A DNA stretch of 64,000 nucleotides, from contig DATATB010000096.1 in NCBI GenBank assembly GCA_036268995.1, positions 1-64,000 on the forward strand, in the 5' to 3' direction. Under the pieces are notes generated by a model. The model saw only the letters and a list, made by a program, of their open reading frames with translations. It ran no database searches and was not told the origin of the DNA. The translations under genes and the position numbers were made by a program. This document shows, in pieces, positions 17,525 through 26,637 of the stretch (its first letter is position 1; the number at the start of each line of letters is the position of its first letter). The stretch is from DATATB01 sp036268995. GTDB taxonomy: Bacteria > Planctomycetota > Planctomycetia > Pirellulales > PNKZ01.

Positions 17525-20500
17525 CTATTGTTTTCGCTCAGCGGCTCGGAAGGCTCGATGCTGCGGGTCGCCGCCCGATTCCAGGTAGGCCAGCAGATCG
17601 AGTATCTCGTCGCGACCGAGCGTATTCAATAGCCCGGTGGGCATGATCGAGACTCGCGATGCGACGCGGCTCAGAATCGAGTCGCGCGGAATTCGCACCA
17701 GATCGGTGGGCCGCGAGGGGTCGGCCACCATCGCGATCGACGTGGCATTGGCGCCGGCGATCTGTCCGGTCAGCATGCGGCCATCGTCGGTCTCGATCTG
17801 CAGGCTGCGGTATTTTTCTTCCACCACCTTCGAGGGCAGCAAGATGGCTTCCAGCATGTCGCGGCGGCTGAAACGCGCGGCAATCGCGGCCAGATCAGGC
17901 CCGACGGGCACGCCTTCGTCGCGGAAACGATGGCAGTGTATGCACAGCGCCGCGGTAAACATCGCCTTGCCACGGGCAAAATCCCGCCCCCGATCAAGCC
18001 GGCTTAACTCCGGCAGCAGCTCGTCCGCGGTCCAATTGCGAACCAGCGGACGCGACATGACTGTGGGAATCGTCCCCGTCGTCGGCCGGCCGAGCTGTTC
18101 GATCACGGGCGCCAGCTCCTGGCGTTCTCGAGCGGTCAAGGTATCCAGGGCGTCGGTGCGAATGAAGGTCACAAACCGCAGGATATAGTGGGCGCCGTGG
18201 AAGGTCTCGGCGCGCTTCAGACCGGCGAAATATTGCCGCCGCGCGTCCATCGTCCAGCCTTGCCGGACATTGCGCAGCGCGTAGAGATAAAACAGTTGCT
18301 CTTCCTGGGTTGGTGCCGCATGCATGAGCGTCAGTGATTTTTCGATGACGCCCGATGAGTCCAGGTACACCAACAGCTCGCACAGCAACTGGTTCTCCGG
18401 CCAGGTCGCAGCCGGATACAAAGATTCGAGCGACCGCGCCAACTCCGCCGCTTCGCCCGCCGGCGGATGGCCCAAGCGGAGGAAGATCAGCTCCAGGGCA
18501 CGCAGCGCCGTCAGTCGCTCGTCTCCGGGGGCCGAAGCCGACAGCAGGCGAACGGCCCGCGCCGTCAGTTGCGCACGCGATTCCGGCCCTCCGACACGCG
18601 CCAGCGCCAGGCACGCAGTGAGAGCCGCAAGTGGTTGCGGCTCGATCAGCGCCCGCGATCGCCACGTTTCCAGCGGCTGGTGCTCCAGGGCAACGCGCGC
18701 AGCGCTGCGCAGCCAACGATCGTTGCTGCCCAAGTAGGGCCAAGCCGCATCGACCGCGGCCGGATTCGGTGCGCCGTGAAACTGTTCCAGCTCCAAGCGT
18801 GTCTTGCGCTCGGGCGGGCTAGTCGCGGCCACGTCGCTCGTTGCCGCCGGGGCGTAGGCCTTCGCGCTGCCAGTATGGCAAACCCGATACAGGGCGGCCT
18901 GCGTCCGCCGGCCGCCAACGACGAAGTACATCGCGCCGTCGGGGCCGAAGTCGAGATCCGTGACGTTCAGCGGCCGACCCTGGACGAACGTCTCGGCCTG
19001 GCCCGTGCAGCTGGCTCCGCGGGCATCCAAGTGCACGGCGAGAATTCGGCCGTAGGCCCAATCGAGGATATACAACGCTCGGCGCCAACGATCGGGAAAT
19101 CGGCTCCGCGTGCCGAATTTCACTCCCGTCGGCGAACCCAGGCCAATGTCGACGACGCCGGGCAGCATGTCGGCGAAATGATCGGGCCAGACGCTCGTCC
19201 CGTGCCGCCAGCCGTATTCGCCTCCGCTGACGACGTGCGTCACACGCGTCGGCCGGTACCAGGGCGCTCCGGCATCCCACTCCATGTCGGCGTCGTACGT
19301 GAAGAGGTCGCCCTGGTCGTTGAACGCCAGGCCGTACGGGTTGCGAAACCCGCCGGCGAACAATTCCCAGTGCTGCCCAGCGGCATCGGTGCGGGCGATG
19401 AAGCCGGCCGGGGGAGTCACGCCGGCATCGAACAGAAACTCGTTCCAGGCGCACGGGAGCAAGCGGTCAAGCGCGAAATGCGCGAGCGGGCTACCGACCA
19501 TATCGTAAGGTTTAGGCAACTGGACATTATTTCCACAAGCCATATAAATGCGGCCGTCGGGACCCAAGGCCAGACCGTTGCGGCCGTGACCCGCGCCACC
19601 CGGCAGGTCTTTGAGCCGCTCGACGCGATCGAACCGGTCGTCGCCGTCGGTATCGCGCAGGCGGTAAAAGCCCTTCGAGTTATTGGCATTGGCGTACAAG
19701 CTGCCATGTGCAAACAGCAGGCCCCGGCATTCCAACAGCGTGTCGTCAATCGTTTCGACCTTGGTGACCGAGCGGCCGCTCTCTGCCAATGTCATCCGCA
19801 GCAGGCCGCGGTCTTCGCGGCCGATCACGGCACGTCCCTGGGGATCGAAGGCCAGACTGATCCAAGATCCCTCGCCGGCCGTCGCGGTGCGGACCAACTG
19901 CACCTCAAAACCTGGCGGGGCGGACACCTGGATCGGGTCAGCCACTGATCCCGATTCCAACGCGAGCTTCCATTGGTTGTAGTTACTAACAACCGCGCTA
20001 GACTGATCGGAAGCTTTTGTCATCCCGACTCGGGCGGTTGCCGAAATCTGTGCGACTTCGCGCTGCACTTGCTCGACGATTTGCGATTCGACGTCTTCCG
20101 ACCAGCGCGTCGGCAGGCCGTAATAGACTTGGGCATTCAGGCCTTCGTAGCCCCCTTCGCGCAGCACGCGCAGCGAGGGAATGTAGGCCATCACGTCGTT
20201 CGAGTAACCGGCGACCCACGTGCCTGGGCCGAATTCCCGCTTCAATCGCAATGCGTAATCCACCACGACTTCGCCACCCAGAAAAATCCAACGCACGTCG
20301 CCCAATTGCCAAAGCTGCACGGGATAGGGATACGTCGTTGCCAGGGGTTGGCCGCGGTCGAGCTGGGCCAGCAGCCGCCTGGCCAGCGCGGCGGTAAACT
20401 TGTTGCGCGAAGCGGTGTCTTTTTGCAACTGTTCGGCCGTCGGCTGCTTGTCGAGCCGCAAGGGAATTTCGTCGTAAATGGTCGTCAGCGAGCCTGCCAG

Positions 20501-21403
20501 CGGACGCATCGCGCCGCCCAGCACTTCGTCCACCGCAACGGCCAATCGCCGGCCGTTAGCCTCGGTCAGCTCCAAGCTGCTATTGGGACGCGGTGCCTGG
20601 TCGCCAAAGCAGCCGGCCCAAAACATCGCGATCGCATCGGGATGCGCCGCTTCCAACGCAGCCTGGGCATACCCGGCATAGTCGCCCGACCATTGGTATT
20701 CGACGGGCAAGGTCGTAGGGTGACACGTATAGCCGAACACGACCGCTTGCAGCTTGCCGCCAGTGTCGCGGACGGTCAAAACCGGCACGTCGAAATCGCT
20801 CGGGCCCTTCAGCCCGCCGAGTTCGCGAACGCGCGCGGCTTCCTTGCGCGTATTCGTGCGTCGGTTCACCGCGACGGTGCAATAGCCCTGGCCCCACTCG
20901 ACGCGGCAAGGCTGAAGACGCCCGATTGCCTCGCCCGCCAGGGTGACCAGCTTGTCAACCAGCTGATGCGTATACTCGTCAACCCGATGCTGCTGGGCAT
21001 CGTCGAGCAACAGCAGCCCGTCCAGGTTGCGTCCGATTGCCGGTCCGCTATGCGTGTGCGAACAGTTCAGCGCGATCTGCCGGCGCTCGAGGCCGTAGCG
21101 CTTGGCCAGCAGCTCGCACACGCGTTGCGACGTGGGCCGATCGATGCCCACCAGGTCCATCGTAATCAGCAGTGCCCGGTGGCCGTCAGCGGCTTCCAGG
21201 GCCAGTGCCTTGGCCCACAGGTCCTGCTGCTTGCCGTCGCCCGGGCGATCGCGGGAATAGCCCGACATCCAGATCGGCGCCGTGGGCGTGATGTTCACCG
21301 TCGCCGCGCCGGCTTTCCAACCACCGTCCGCCGCATGACCCGGCACGGCATTCAGCACCCCGACGACGATCGCAACGGCGAGCGCGGCGATGCGTTTGAT
21401 CAT
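17525..21403 (-). CDS. neutral ceramidase-like domain fused to PVC-type haem c protein
   Basis: 1292 aa, exported (signal peptide 1-24, ending GHA). Residues 28-460 resemble the neutral/alkaline ceramidase N-terminal domain: ATVNITPT start, zinc-ligand-like N-C-S-H116-T-H118-SG and CHPT with H228. At the usual GDxSPN nucleophile position it has CFGDQAPRP (265-273), so the catalytic Ser appears to be absent. Residues 510-840 are a beta-propeller like the PVC membrane-bound dehydrogenases, 860-1130 are helical repeats, and 1150-1292 is a cytochrome c with C1154-I-H-C-H1158. The start chosen (21403) has GGGAG 6 nt upstream; an upstream in-frame ATG at 21424 is possible. The fusion suggests an amidase-like hydrolytic step joined to oxidation. 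The substrate is unknown. Confidence 0.82.
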   Translation of the reverse strand: MIKRIAALAVAIVVGVLNAVPGHAADGGWKAGAATVNITPTAPIWMSGYSRDRPGDGKQQDLWAKALALEAADGHRALLITMDLVGIDRPTSQRVCELLAKRYGLERRQIALNCSHTHSGPAIGRNLDGLLLLDDAQQHRVDEYTHQLVDKLVTLAGEAIGRLQPCRVEWGQGYCTVAVNRRTNTRKEAARVRELGGLKGPSDFDVPVLTVRDTGGKLQAVVFGYTCHPTTLPVEYQWSGDYAGYAQAALEAAHPDAIAMFWAGCFGDQAPRPNSSLELTEANGRRLAVAVDEVLGGAMRPLAGSLTTIYDEIPLRLDKQPTAEQLQKDTASRNKFTAALARRLLAQLDRGQPLATTYPYPVQLWQLGDVRWIFLGGEVVVDYALRLKREFGPGTWVAGYSNDVMAYIPSLRVLREGGYEGLNAQVYYGLPTRWSEDVESQIVEQVQREVAQISATARVGMTKASDQSSAVVSNYNQWKLALESGSVADPIQVSAPPGFEVQLVRTATAGEGSWISLAFDPQGRAVIGREDRGLLRMTLAESGRSVTKVETIDDTLLECRGLLFAHGSLYANANNSKGFYRLRDTDGDDRFDRVERLKDLPGGAGHGRNGLALGPDGRIYMACGNNVQLPKPYDMVGSPLAHFALDRLLPCAWNEFLFDAGVTPPAGFIARTDAAGQHWELFAGGFRNPYGLAFNDQGDLFTYDADMEWDAGAPWYRPTRVTHVVSGGEYGWRHGTSVWPDHFADMLPGVVDIGLGSPTGVKFGTRSRFPDRWRRALYILDWAYGRILAVHLDARGASCTGQAETFVQGRPLNVTDLDFGPDGAMYFVVGGRRTQAALYRVCHTGSAKAYAPAATSDVAATSPPERKTRLELEQFHGAPNPAAVDAAWPYLGSNDRWLRSAARVALEHQPLETWRSRALIEPQPLAALTACLALARVGGPESRAQLTARAVRLLSASAPGDERLTALRALELIFLRLGHPPAGEAAELARSLESLYPAATWPENQLLCELLVYLDSSGVIEKSLTLMHAAPTQEEQLFYLYALRNVRQGWTMDARRQYFAGLKRAETFHGAHYILRFVTFIRTDALDTLTARERQELAPVIEQLGRPTTGTIPTVMSRPLVRNWTADELLPELSRLDRGRDFARGKAMFTAALCIHCHRFRDEGVPVGPDLAAIAARFSRRDMLEAILLPSKVVEEKYRSLQIETDDGRMLTGQIAGANATSIAMVADPSRPTDLVRIPRDSILSRVASRVSIMPTGLLNTLGRDEILDLLAYLESGGDPQHRAFRAAERKQ

Positions 21404-21452
21404 GGTCACTCCCAAGCTTTTCATCGGAACCGGCAGGCACGCATCCATACGC

Positions 21453-24440
21453 CTACTTCTTCGCCAGCAGATACGCAAGCAAATCGGCCATTTCGCGAAC
21501 CGTAACCTGCTTTTCGAAACCCTGCGGCATGAACGAGCGGCCGGTGTTTTGCAGCTCCTCGATCTCGCTGCGCAAGACCGTTTTGCGCGCGCCGTCGGCC
21601 TGCGTGATCGATAGGCTCGTGGCCGTTTCGGCGGTAATCAGGCCGCTGAGCACCTGCCCGTCGCTGGTCACAAGCACATAGACCAGAAAGTTCGGCTTCA
21701 CCTCGCGATTGGGATCGAGGATGTTGAGCAGCACACTTTCGGCCCCGCGATCGCCGATGGCGTGCAGGTCGGCGCCCAGCTTGCGGCCGAAATTTTCGAG
21801 CTCATGGCAGCCCGAGCAATTCTTGCGGAAGATCTCGCGGCCGTGGGCCACGTCTCCGGGAATGCTCAAGGCCGCTCGATAGCGGGCGACCACTTCCGCC
21901 GGCGTCGATGACGGTTGGCCGGCCAGCACGCGCTCGGCCAGTTGCCGCACGTCCGGTTCGGGAAACGTTTGCAGCCGCTGCATGTGTACGGAGTCGATCT
22001 CGGCCCGGGCGATACGCTGCTGCTCGATGGCCTGCAGCAGGGCTTTGGCCCAAGTGCCGTGACTAAGCAGTGTCTCCATCGTCGAGCTGCGCACGCGCGG
22101 GCCGAGCGACGGCCAGACGCCCAGCAGCAACTCGGCCACTTCCGGCTCGCGATAGCTCGACAAGTGCTCGACCACGGCCAGTTGCACGGCCTCGGGCTGC
22201 CGGGGATCGAGCAGTGGTTCGAGCGAGTCGCGAACCTGCGCAAGCGGCAGCAGCGCGAGCGTCTCGATGGCCGACGAGCGGGCCCGGGCCGTTTGCTTCT
22301 CGTCGATGGCCGTGCGCTTGGCAGCCTCGATCACCTGGCTCCAGAGTGCCGCAGATTTTCCCGCCAGCGGCGGCAGGGGACTGTGCGGCGGCTGCCCGGC
22401 CACGAGGCGCCGGATCACGAATTGACCGAGCGCGTTTTCCGCGGCAGGGAGCTGGTTCACCACCAGGATCACCCGCTCGACGTCCGCGGCACGCCTGGCC
22501 GCTCCGATCTGTTGCGCAAGTGAACCCAAGAGATCTCTGCCACTGGCTGTCGTGCGCCACGACCGATTCTCCATGAGCATGGCGAACAGCTCTCCCGCGC
22601 GACCGGCCGACGAGCAAAGAATTGCCGCCTGGCTCCAACGATCGGCCCCGTCACGCTCGGCCAGTCGGGCCAGCAGCTCCGTCACGCGAGGCTGCGCGAA
22701 ATAGCCTAGCGAGAACGCCACCTGGCAGCGGACGCGCGGCTGCGGGTCGTCGCACAACGGGGCCAGCGCGCTGAGCACGGCCTCATCGCCGGCAAATTGC
22801 TCGGCCAGGATCGCCGCGTTCTCGCGCAGCTCGGACTGCTCGTCGCCGAGCGTCCGCACGACTTCGTCGGCCGCGAGGGCCTTGAGCGCGGCCAGTGTAT
22901 ACAGTGCGTGCAACCGCCCAAGCGGCGAGCGCGAGCCGGCAGCCAGGCGATGCAAGGGTTCGATCGCCGCCGGATCCCGGCGCTCCGACAGTAGCCGCGC
23001 GGCCGTATCGCGATGCCAACCGTCGGGGCTGGCGAGCAGTTCGACCAGTTCGCCGGTCGTGGCCCGGCTCAATCGCGGCGGCTTCGGCCGCTGGAACTTT
23101 TCGGGACAAATGCGATACACGCGCCCGCGATCGACGCCGGCCGATGGATCGAGCTGCTTGACCAGGTTGTCGGGCATGAACACCGCGCCTTCGATCAGCT
23201 CGCGGTACATGTCGACGACATACAAGCAGCCGTCCGGGCCGCCCGCGATAAAAACCGGCCGGAACCAAATCTCTTTCGACGCCAGGAATTCGACCTTCGC
23301 ATGGGCGCGAACGGCCTTGAATGGGATGCCATTGGGTTTGAGCCGCGCCTGGTAGACGAGGTTATTGGCGACCTCGCCGACGAACACGTTTCCGCGGCAG
23401 TCGGCCGGCAACGCGTCGCCACGGTAGATCGTGATGCCCGTGGCGCTGGTGAAGATGTTCGACACGATGCCCTCTTCGCGGCTGCCGCCACCGAGCTGGC
23501 GCTGGCGCAACTGCTCGCGCGCGATCCGCCATTTCTCGACCGGGCTGACGCGGAACAGCGGCGTGTACTTCCCCTCCGGAGCGATGGGCAACATCGCGTG
23601 CGGCGCGAGCACCGCCGGGTTGCGCGCGAGATATCGGTTGTCATACATGATTTGAAAAGCGGGCATCGCGGCCGAGCAGGTGAACTTTCGGCCCCAGTCG
23701 TCAAATGCCAGGCCGTATTCCCCGCCGCCGCCGGTGAGCGACCACGCGCGCGTGCCCGGGTCGATGGCCACGCCCATGTTGCGCACGGAAAGCGGCTTGT
23801 CGTGCGGCCGGTCCACGCGGCGGACCATGCCGCCGGACGAGCCGGCGCTCAGATGAATGCGGTGATCGAGCCCCCAGAGCAGGCCGTTGGGCATCGATTC
23901 ACCGGCCGGATCACGCTCAAATCCGGTCAGAATCCGCTCGCGCACGTCGGCCTTGCCGTCGCCGTCGGTGTCCTTCAAATACAGCAGATCGGGAGTGGCG
24001 GCCACGAACACGCCGCCGCCATAGCACAACACGCCGCTGGCGAAAGGGACATCGTTGGCAAATTCGGTGGCCTGGTCATAACGGCCGTCGCCGTCGCGGT
24101 CTTCGAGCCGGCGGATGCTTCCGCGGCCGTGCGGCCGGGTGGCGGCGTAGTCGTTGTATTCCGCGTACTCGGCGACATACATCCGGCCATCTTCGTCGAA
24201 GTCGATCGCGATCGGACTGCGCAACAGCGGCTCGGCCGCCGCGACTTCCACGCGAAATCCCGGCAGCGTCTGAATCGCTTGCCGCGATTGCTCGGGATTA
24301 AGTGGCGGCACGCGCACCAGCCGTTCGACCAGCGGCAACTGGGCGGCCTTTTTTTCTTCGGCCGGCGCGACGGCGGCCGCAGAGAACCCAATGGCGGCGG
24401 CCGCCAGCAGCCCGAGTCGCCAACCGGTGCAGTGCATCAA
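21453..24440 (-). CDS. PVC-type haem c protein with beta-propeller-like and HEAT regions
   Basis: 995 aa with a signal peptide (1-27, ending APA). Residues 55-400 form the propeller, with calcium-binding-like DRDGDGRYD and DTDGDGKAD loops. Residues 425-830 are HEAT-like repeats. The C-terminal cytochrome has C875-S-G-C-H879, a candidate Met ligand in SFMPQGFEK and the family ending LLAYLLAKK. The architecture matches the protein at 2495-5641, but sequence similarity appears limited, so it is an old paralogue rather than a recent duplicate. It lies 18 bp after the MFS gene and 49 bp before the ceramidase-cytochrome gene. Its likely role is extracytoplasmic sugar or alcohol oxidation. Confidence 0.88.
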   Translation of the reverse strand: MMHCTGWRLGLLAAAAIGFSAAAVAPAEEKKAAQLPLVERLVRVPPLNPEQSRQAIQTLPGFRVEVAAAEPLLRSPIAIDFDEDGRMYVAEYAEYNDYAATRPHGRGSIRRLEDRDGDGRYDQATEFANDVPFASGVLCYGGGVFVAATPDLLYLKDTDGDGKADVRERILTGFERDPAGESMPNGLLWGLDHRIHLSAGSSGGMVRRVDRPHDKPLSVRNMGVAIDPGTRAWSLTGGGGEYGLAFDDWGRKFTCSAAMPAFQIMYDNRYLARNPAVLAPHAMLPIAPEGKYTPLFRVSPVEKWRIAREQLRQRQLGGGSREEGIVSNIFTSATGITIYRGDALPADCRGNVFVGEVANNLVYQARLKPNGIPFKAVRAHAKVEFLASKEIWFRPVFIAGGPDGCLYVVDMYRELIEGAVFMPDNLVKQLDPSAGVDRGRVYRICPEKFQRPKPPRLSRATTGELVELLASPDGWHRDTAARLLSERRDPAAIEPLHRLAAGSRSPLGRLHALYTLAALKALAADEVVRTLGDEQSELRENAAILAEQFAGDEAVLSALAPLCDDPQPRVRCQVAFSLGYFAQPRVTELLARLAERDGADRWSQAAILCSSAGRAGELFAMLMENRSWRTTASGRDLLGSLAQQIGAARRAADVERVILVVNQLPAAENALGQFVIRRLVAGQPPHSPLPPLAGKSAALWSQVIEAAKRTAIDEKQTARARSSAIETLALLPLAQVRDSLEPLLDPRQPEAVQLAVVEHLSSYREPEVAELLLGVWPSLGPRVRSSTMETLLSHGTWAKALLQAIEQQRIARAEIDSVHMQRLQTFPEPDVRQLAERVLAGQPSSTPAEVVARYRAALSIPGDVAHGREIFRKNCSGCHELENFGRKLGADLHAIGDRGAESVLLNILDPNREVKPNFLVYVLVTSDGQVLSGLITAETATSLSITQADGARKTVLRSEIEELQNTGRSFMPQGFEKQVTVREMADLLAYLLAKK

Positions 24441-24458
24441 AGGAACTCCGGCACGAGC

Positions 24459-25748
24459 TTATTGGGTCAGGTCGGCGCCGCGCGTCTCGGGCATCAGCCA
24501 CGCACAGACGGCGCCGCACAAAAACAATTGGCTGAGCAGGATCAACGCCAGGTGCAGATCCACGTGCGCCTTGAGCGCGGACGATGCCACCAGCACGATT
24601 GCCGCCACCAGGCGCCCGCCGTTGAAACAAAAGCCGGTGCCTGTGGCACGCAGCCGTTGAGGAAACAACTCCGGAAAATAGACGGCGTAGCCGGCGTGGA
24701 AACCGACCGTCACGAAGCCGAATACCGGCAGCAGGCAATACAAATGCAGGGTGGTCGCCGGCACGTAGCACATGATCGGCACCAGCACGTAGGCAGCCAA
24801 CTGCATCACGATAAACGCCCGTCGGCGTCCCAAGAAAGTGCATAGCGGTCCGAAGAAGACCAATCCCAATCCTCCGCCGATGCCCTGCACGATGCCGAAG
24901 GCGAATTTGGATCGCTCCATCGCATCGGCGGACTGCATTCCGTCCGCGACGAAGAATTCACGAGCCAGGTCTTGCCCGGCGACGTTGATTCCCCAAAACG
25001 TCCCCAGCCCGACTGCCGCCAACAGCAGCCCGCCAATCGCCCGGCCGCTCCAGGGCGCCACGCACAACAACTCTTTCAGGCTGCCCCGTGTTCCCGTTTC
25101 CTCGGCGGCGGCTGGCGAATACTCACTCGCTGGCGGCTCGTGAAGGCTCGAGCGCATGACCAGTGCCAGCGCGGCCGGCAACAGTCCCAGCAGATAGGCA
25201 TAGCGCCACTGCGCAGCGACGGCAATCGCCACCACCGTTGCCAGGAGACCTCCCAGGATGCTGGTGGCGTGAAAAAACGAGGAGGCGTACGCGCGCAGCC
25301 GCTTGGGAAACACTTCGGCCACCATGGTCGCCGCCACGGACCAGGCCCCACCCACGCCGATGGCCACCAGGAACCGCAGGACAAGCACCTGCCACCACGC
25401 CGTAGCCAGAAACGTGAGGCCGGAAAACAGCGAATAGACGACAATCGTCCACACCAGCACGGGCTTGCGCCCATAGCGATCGGCCAAGACGCCGGAAGCG
25501 ATGCCACCCAGCGCGCCGCCCACGAGAAACGCCGCCAACGCCATATCGCCGAAGCGGCGAGTCTGGCTCGCATCGATATTCGGCACGATATCCGCCAGCA
25601 TCTGCGGGCTGGTGAGATTGAAGATCTGGCCTTCGTAAACGTCGAAGACCCAGCCCGCGCAGGCCAGCAGCAGCACGAGCCAGTGATAGCGCGTGACCCC
25701 CGCGTGCCACGGCGCAGCCTTGGGTTCGATGACTTCGGTCGTGGCCAT
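24459..25748 (-). CDS. MFS transporter
   Basis: 429 aa with about 12 predicted membrane segments. The intracellular MFS signature between TM2 and TM3 is present (ADRYGRKP), and the TM4 region has RFLVAIGVGGAW. It resembles the sialate/sugar-acid proton symporters of the MFS, but the substrate cannot be read from sequence. The longest frame would extend 67 codons upstream into the NagB-like gene. The start at 25748 is preferred because it lies after that gene's stop and its first residues MATTEVIEPK lead straight into TM1. The gene sits between a NagB-like isomerase and two PVC cytochromes, which makes it the probable uptake step for a sugar or sugar acid released outside the cell. Confidence 0.85.
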   Translation of the reverse strand: MATTEVIEPKAAPWHAGVTRYHWLVLLLACAGWVFDVYEGQIFNLTSPQMLADIVPNIDASQTRRFGDMALAAFLVGGALGGIASGVLADRYGRKPVLVWTIVVYSLFSGLTFLATAWWQVLVLRFLVAIGVGGAWSVAATMVAEVFPKRLRAYASSFFHATSILGGLLATVVAIAVAAQWRYAYLLGLLPAALALVMRSSLHEPPASEYSPAAAEETGTRGSLKELLCVAPWSGRAIGGLLLAAVGLGTFWGINVAGQDLAREFFVADGMQSADAMERSKFAFGIVQGIGGGLGLVFFGPLCTFLGRRRAFIVMQLAAYVLVPIMCYVPATTLHLYCLLPVFGFVTVGFHAGYAVYFPELFPQRLRATGTGFCFNGGRLVAAIVLVASSALKAHVDLHLALILLSQLFLCGAVCAWLMPETRGADLTQ

Positions 25749-25786
25749 GTTTCGTGGTATCCTCTCGCTGCTCGTGGCTTCCGAAC

Positions 25787-26632
25787 CTAGACCACGAACC
25801 TCGGCGGCCGCGCCGTGTGCTCGTCGGTCACAATCAGATAGTCGCCGTGGCCGCGGAGGTGGGTCACCGGGTAGTCGTCGCCGGGCTGGCCCAGCAGCGC
25901 CAGCCGCAGGATGGTATTGGCCCAATCCAGCTCGATGCCATTGCGGCAATACAGGCGCACGCGTCGGGCCCCCAGCAACTGCCGCATGCCCAAGGTCAGA
26001 CCATAGCGCGGGTAATTCTCGAGGTTGCCGCCGATCTCGGCGCGCATGGCATTGATCGTCCGCGTGAAGTCATTGAGCCGAACGCGCCGCGGATCCGACT
26101 CGCGCACGCCCGGCTCGGGCTCGTTGTAAGCCAGATGACCGTGGATGCCGACGCCGCCGTAGGTCGTGTCGATGCCGCCGGCAGCCGCGATTTGCGCTTT
26201 CAGCGTCGGTAGGTTCTGCTGGCTGGGAAAGATCACCTGCTCGGCCGGCGGCAGCAGCTCGGGCGACACGCGGCTGGTGAACAGCTCGTCGAAGGTGCGG
26301 CGAAAGCTGAGCGGGTGATCGGCTGGCAGCACCACACCGCTTTCGTCGCAGTGCTCGTCCATCATGAAGAACCAGCAGCGCTTCAGATCGAGCCGCTCGC
26401 GGTTCACGATCTCGGCCAGCAGCGGATATTGCCCAACTGGGCCGACCGGCAAAATTAGTCGGGTCGGGTGACCGCGAAGATTATTCGCGCGAATTTCGGC
26501 GGCAATCGAGTCGGCGAAGTGCCGGTGCAGGGCGTCCAAATCCGGCAACACGAGCAGCCGGTCGCCGGCCTGGTCGCGCAGTTCAGCGGCCGACATTTGC
26601 AGCAATCGGCGAACTTCGTCTTGTCGGTTCAT
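25787..26632 (-). CDS. NagB-like glucosamine-6-phosphate isomerase/deaminase family protein
   Basis: 281 aa from the start at 26632, 5 bp after the stop of the preceding gene; the longer frame overlaps that gene and was rejected. The NagB/RpiA fold is indicated by MDEH near the ring-opening Asp (D72 in E. coli NagB), HPLSFRRTF, and GGVGIHGHLAYNEP. The last motif is the NagB GxGxDGHIAFNEP loop, with the Glu and the His of GH kept but the Asp of DGH replaced by His. The reaction may therefore differ from glucosamine-6-phosphate deamination. Together with the PIG-L deacetylase and Gfo/Idh/MocA neighbours it points to amino-sugar use. Confidence 0.8.
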   Translation of the reverse strand: MNRQDEVRRLLQMSAAELRDQAGDRLLVLPDLDALHRHFADSIAAEIRANNLRGHPTRLILPVGPVGQYPLLAEIVNRERLDLKRCWFFMMDEHCDESGVVLPADHPLSFRRTFDELFTSRVSPELLPPAEQVIFPSQQNLPTLKAQIAAAGGIDTTYGGVGIHGHLAYNEPEPGVRESDPRRVRLNDFTRTINAMRAEIGGNLENYPRYGLTLGMRQLLGARRVRLYCRNGIELDWANTILRLALLGQPGDDYPVTHLRGHGDYLIVTDEHTARPPRFVV

Positions 26633-26637
26633 GGCAG

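Noticed and set aside
19973..24845. Very long plus-strand open frames opposite the ceramidase-cytochrome and PVC cytochrome genes
   Set aside because: Antisense shadows of GC-rich genes; the minus-strand frames carry signal peptides, CxxCH and family motifs, the plus-strand ones none.
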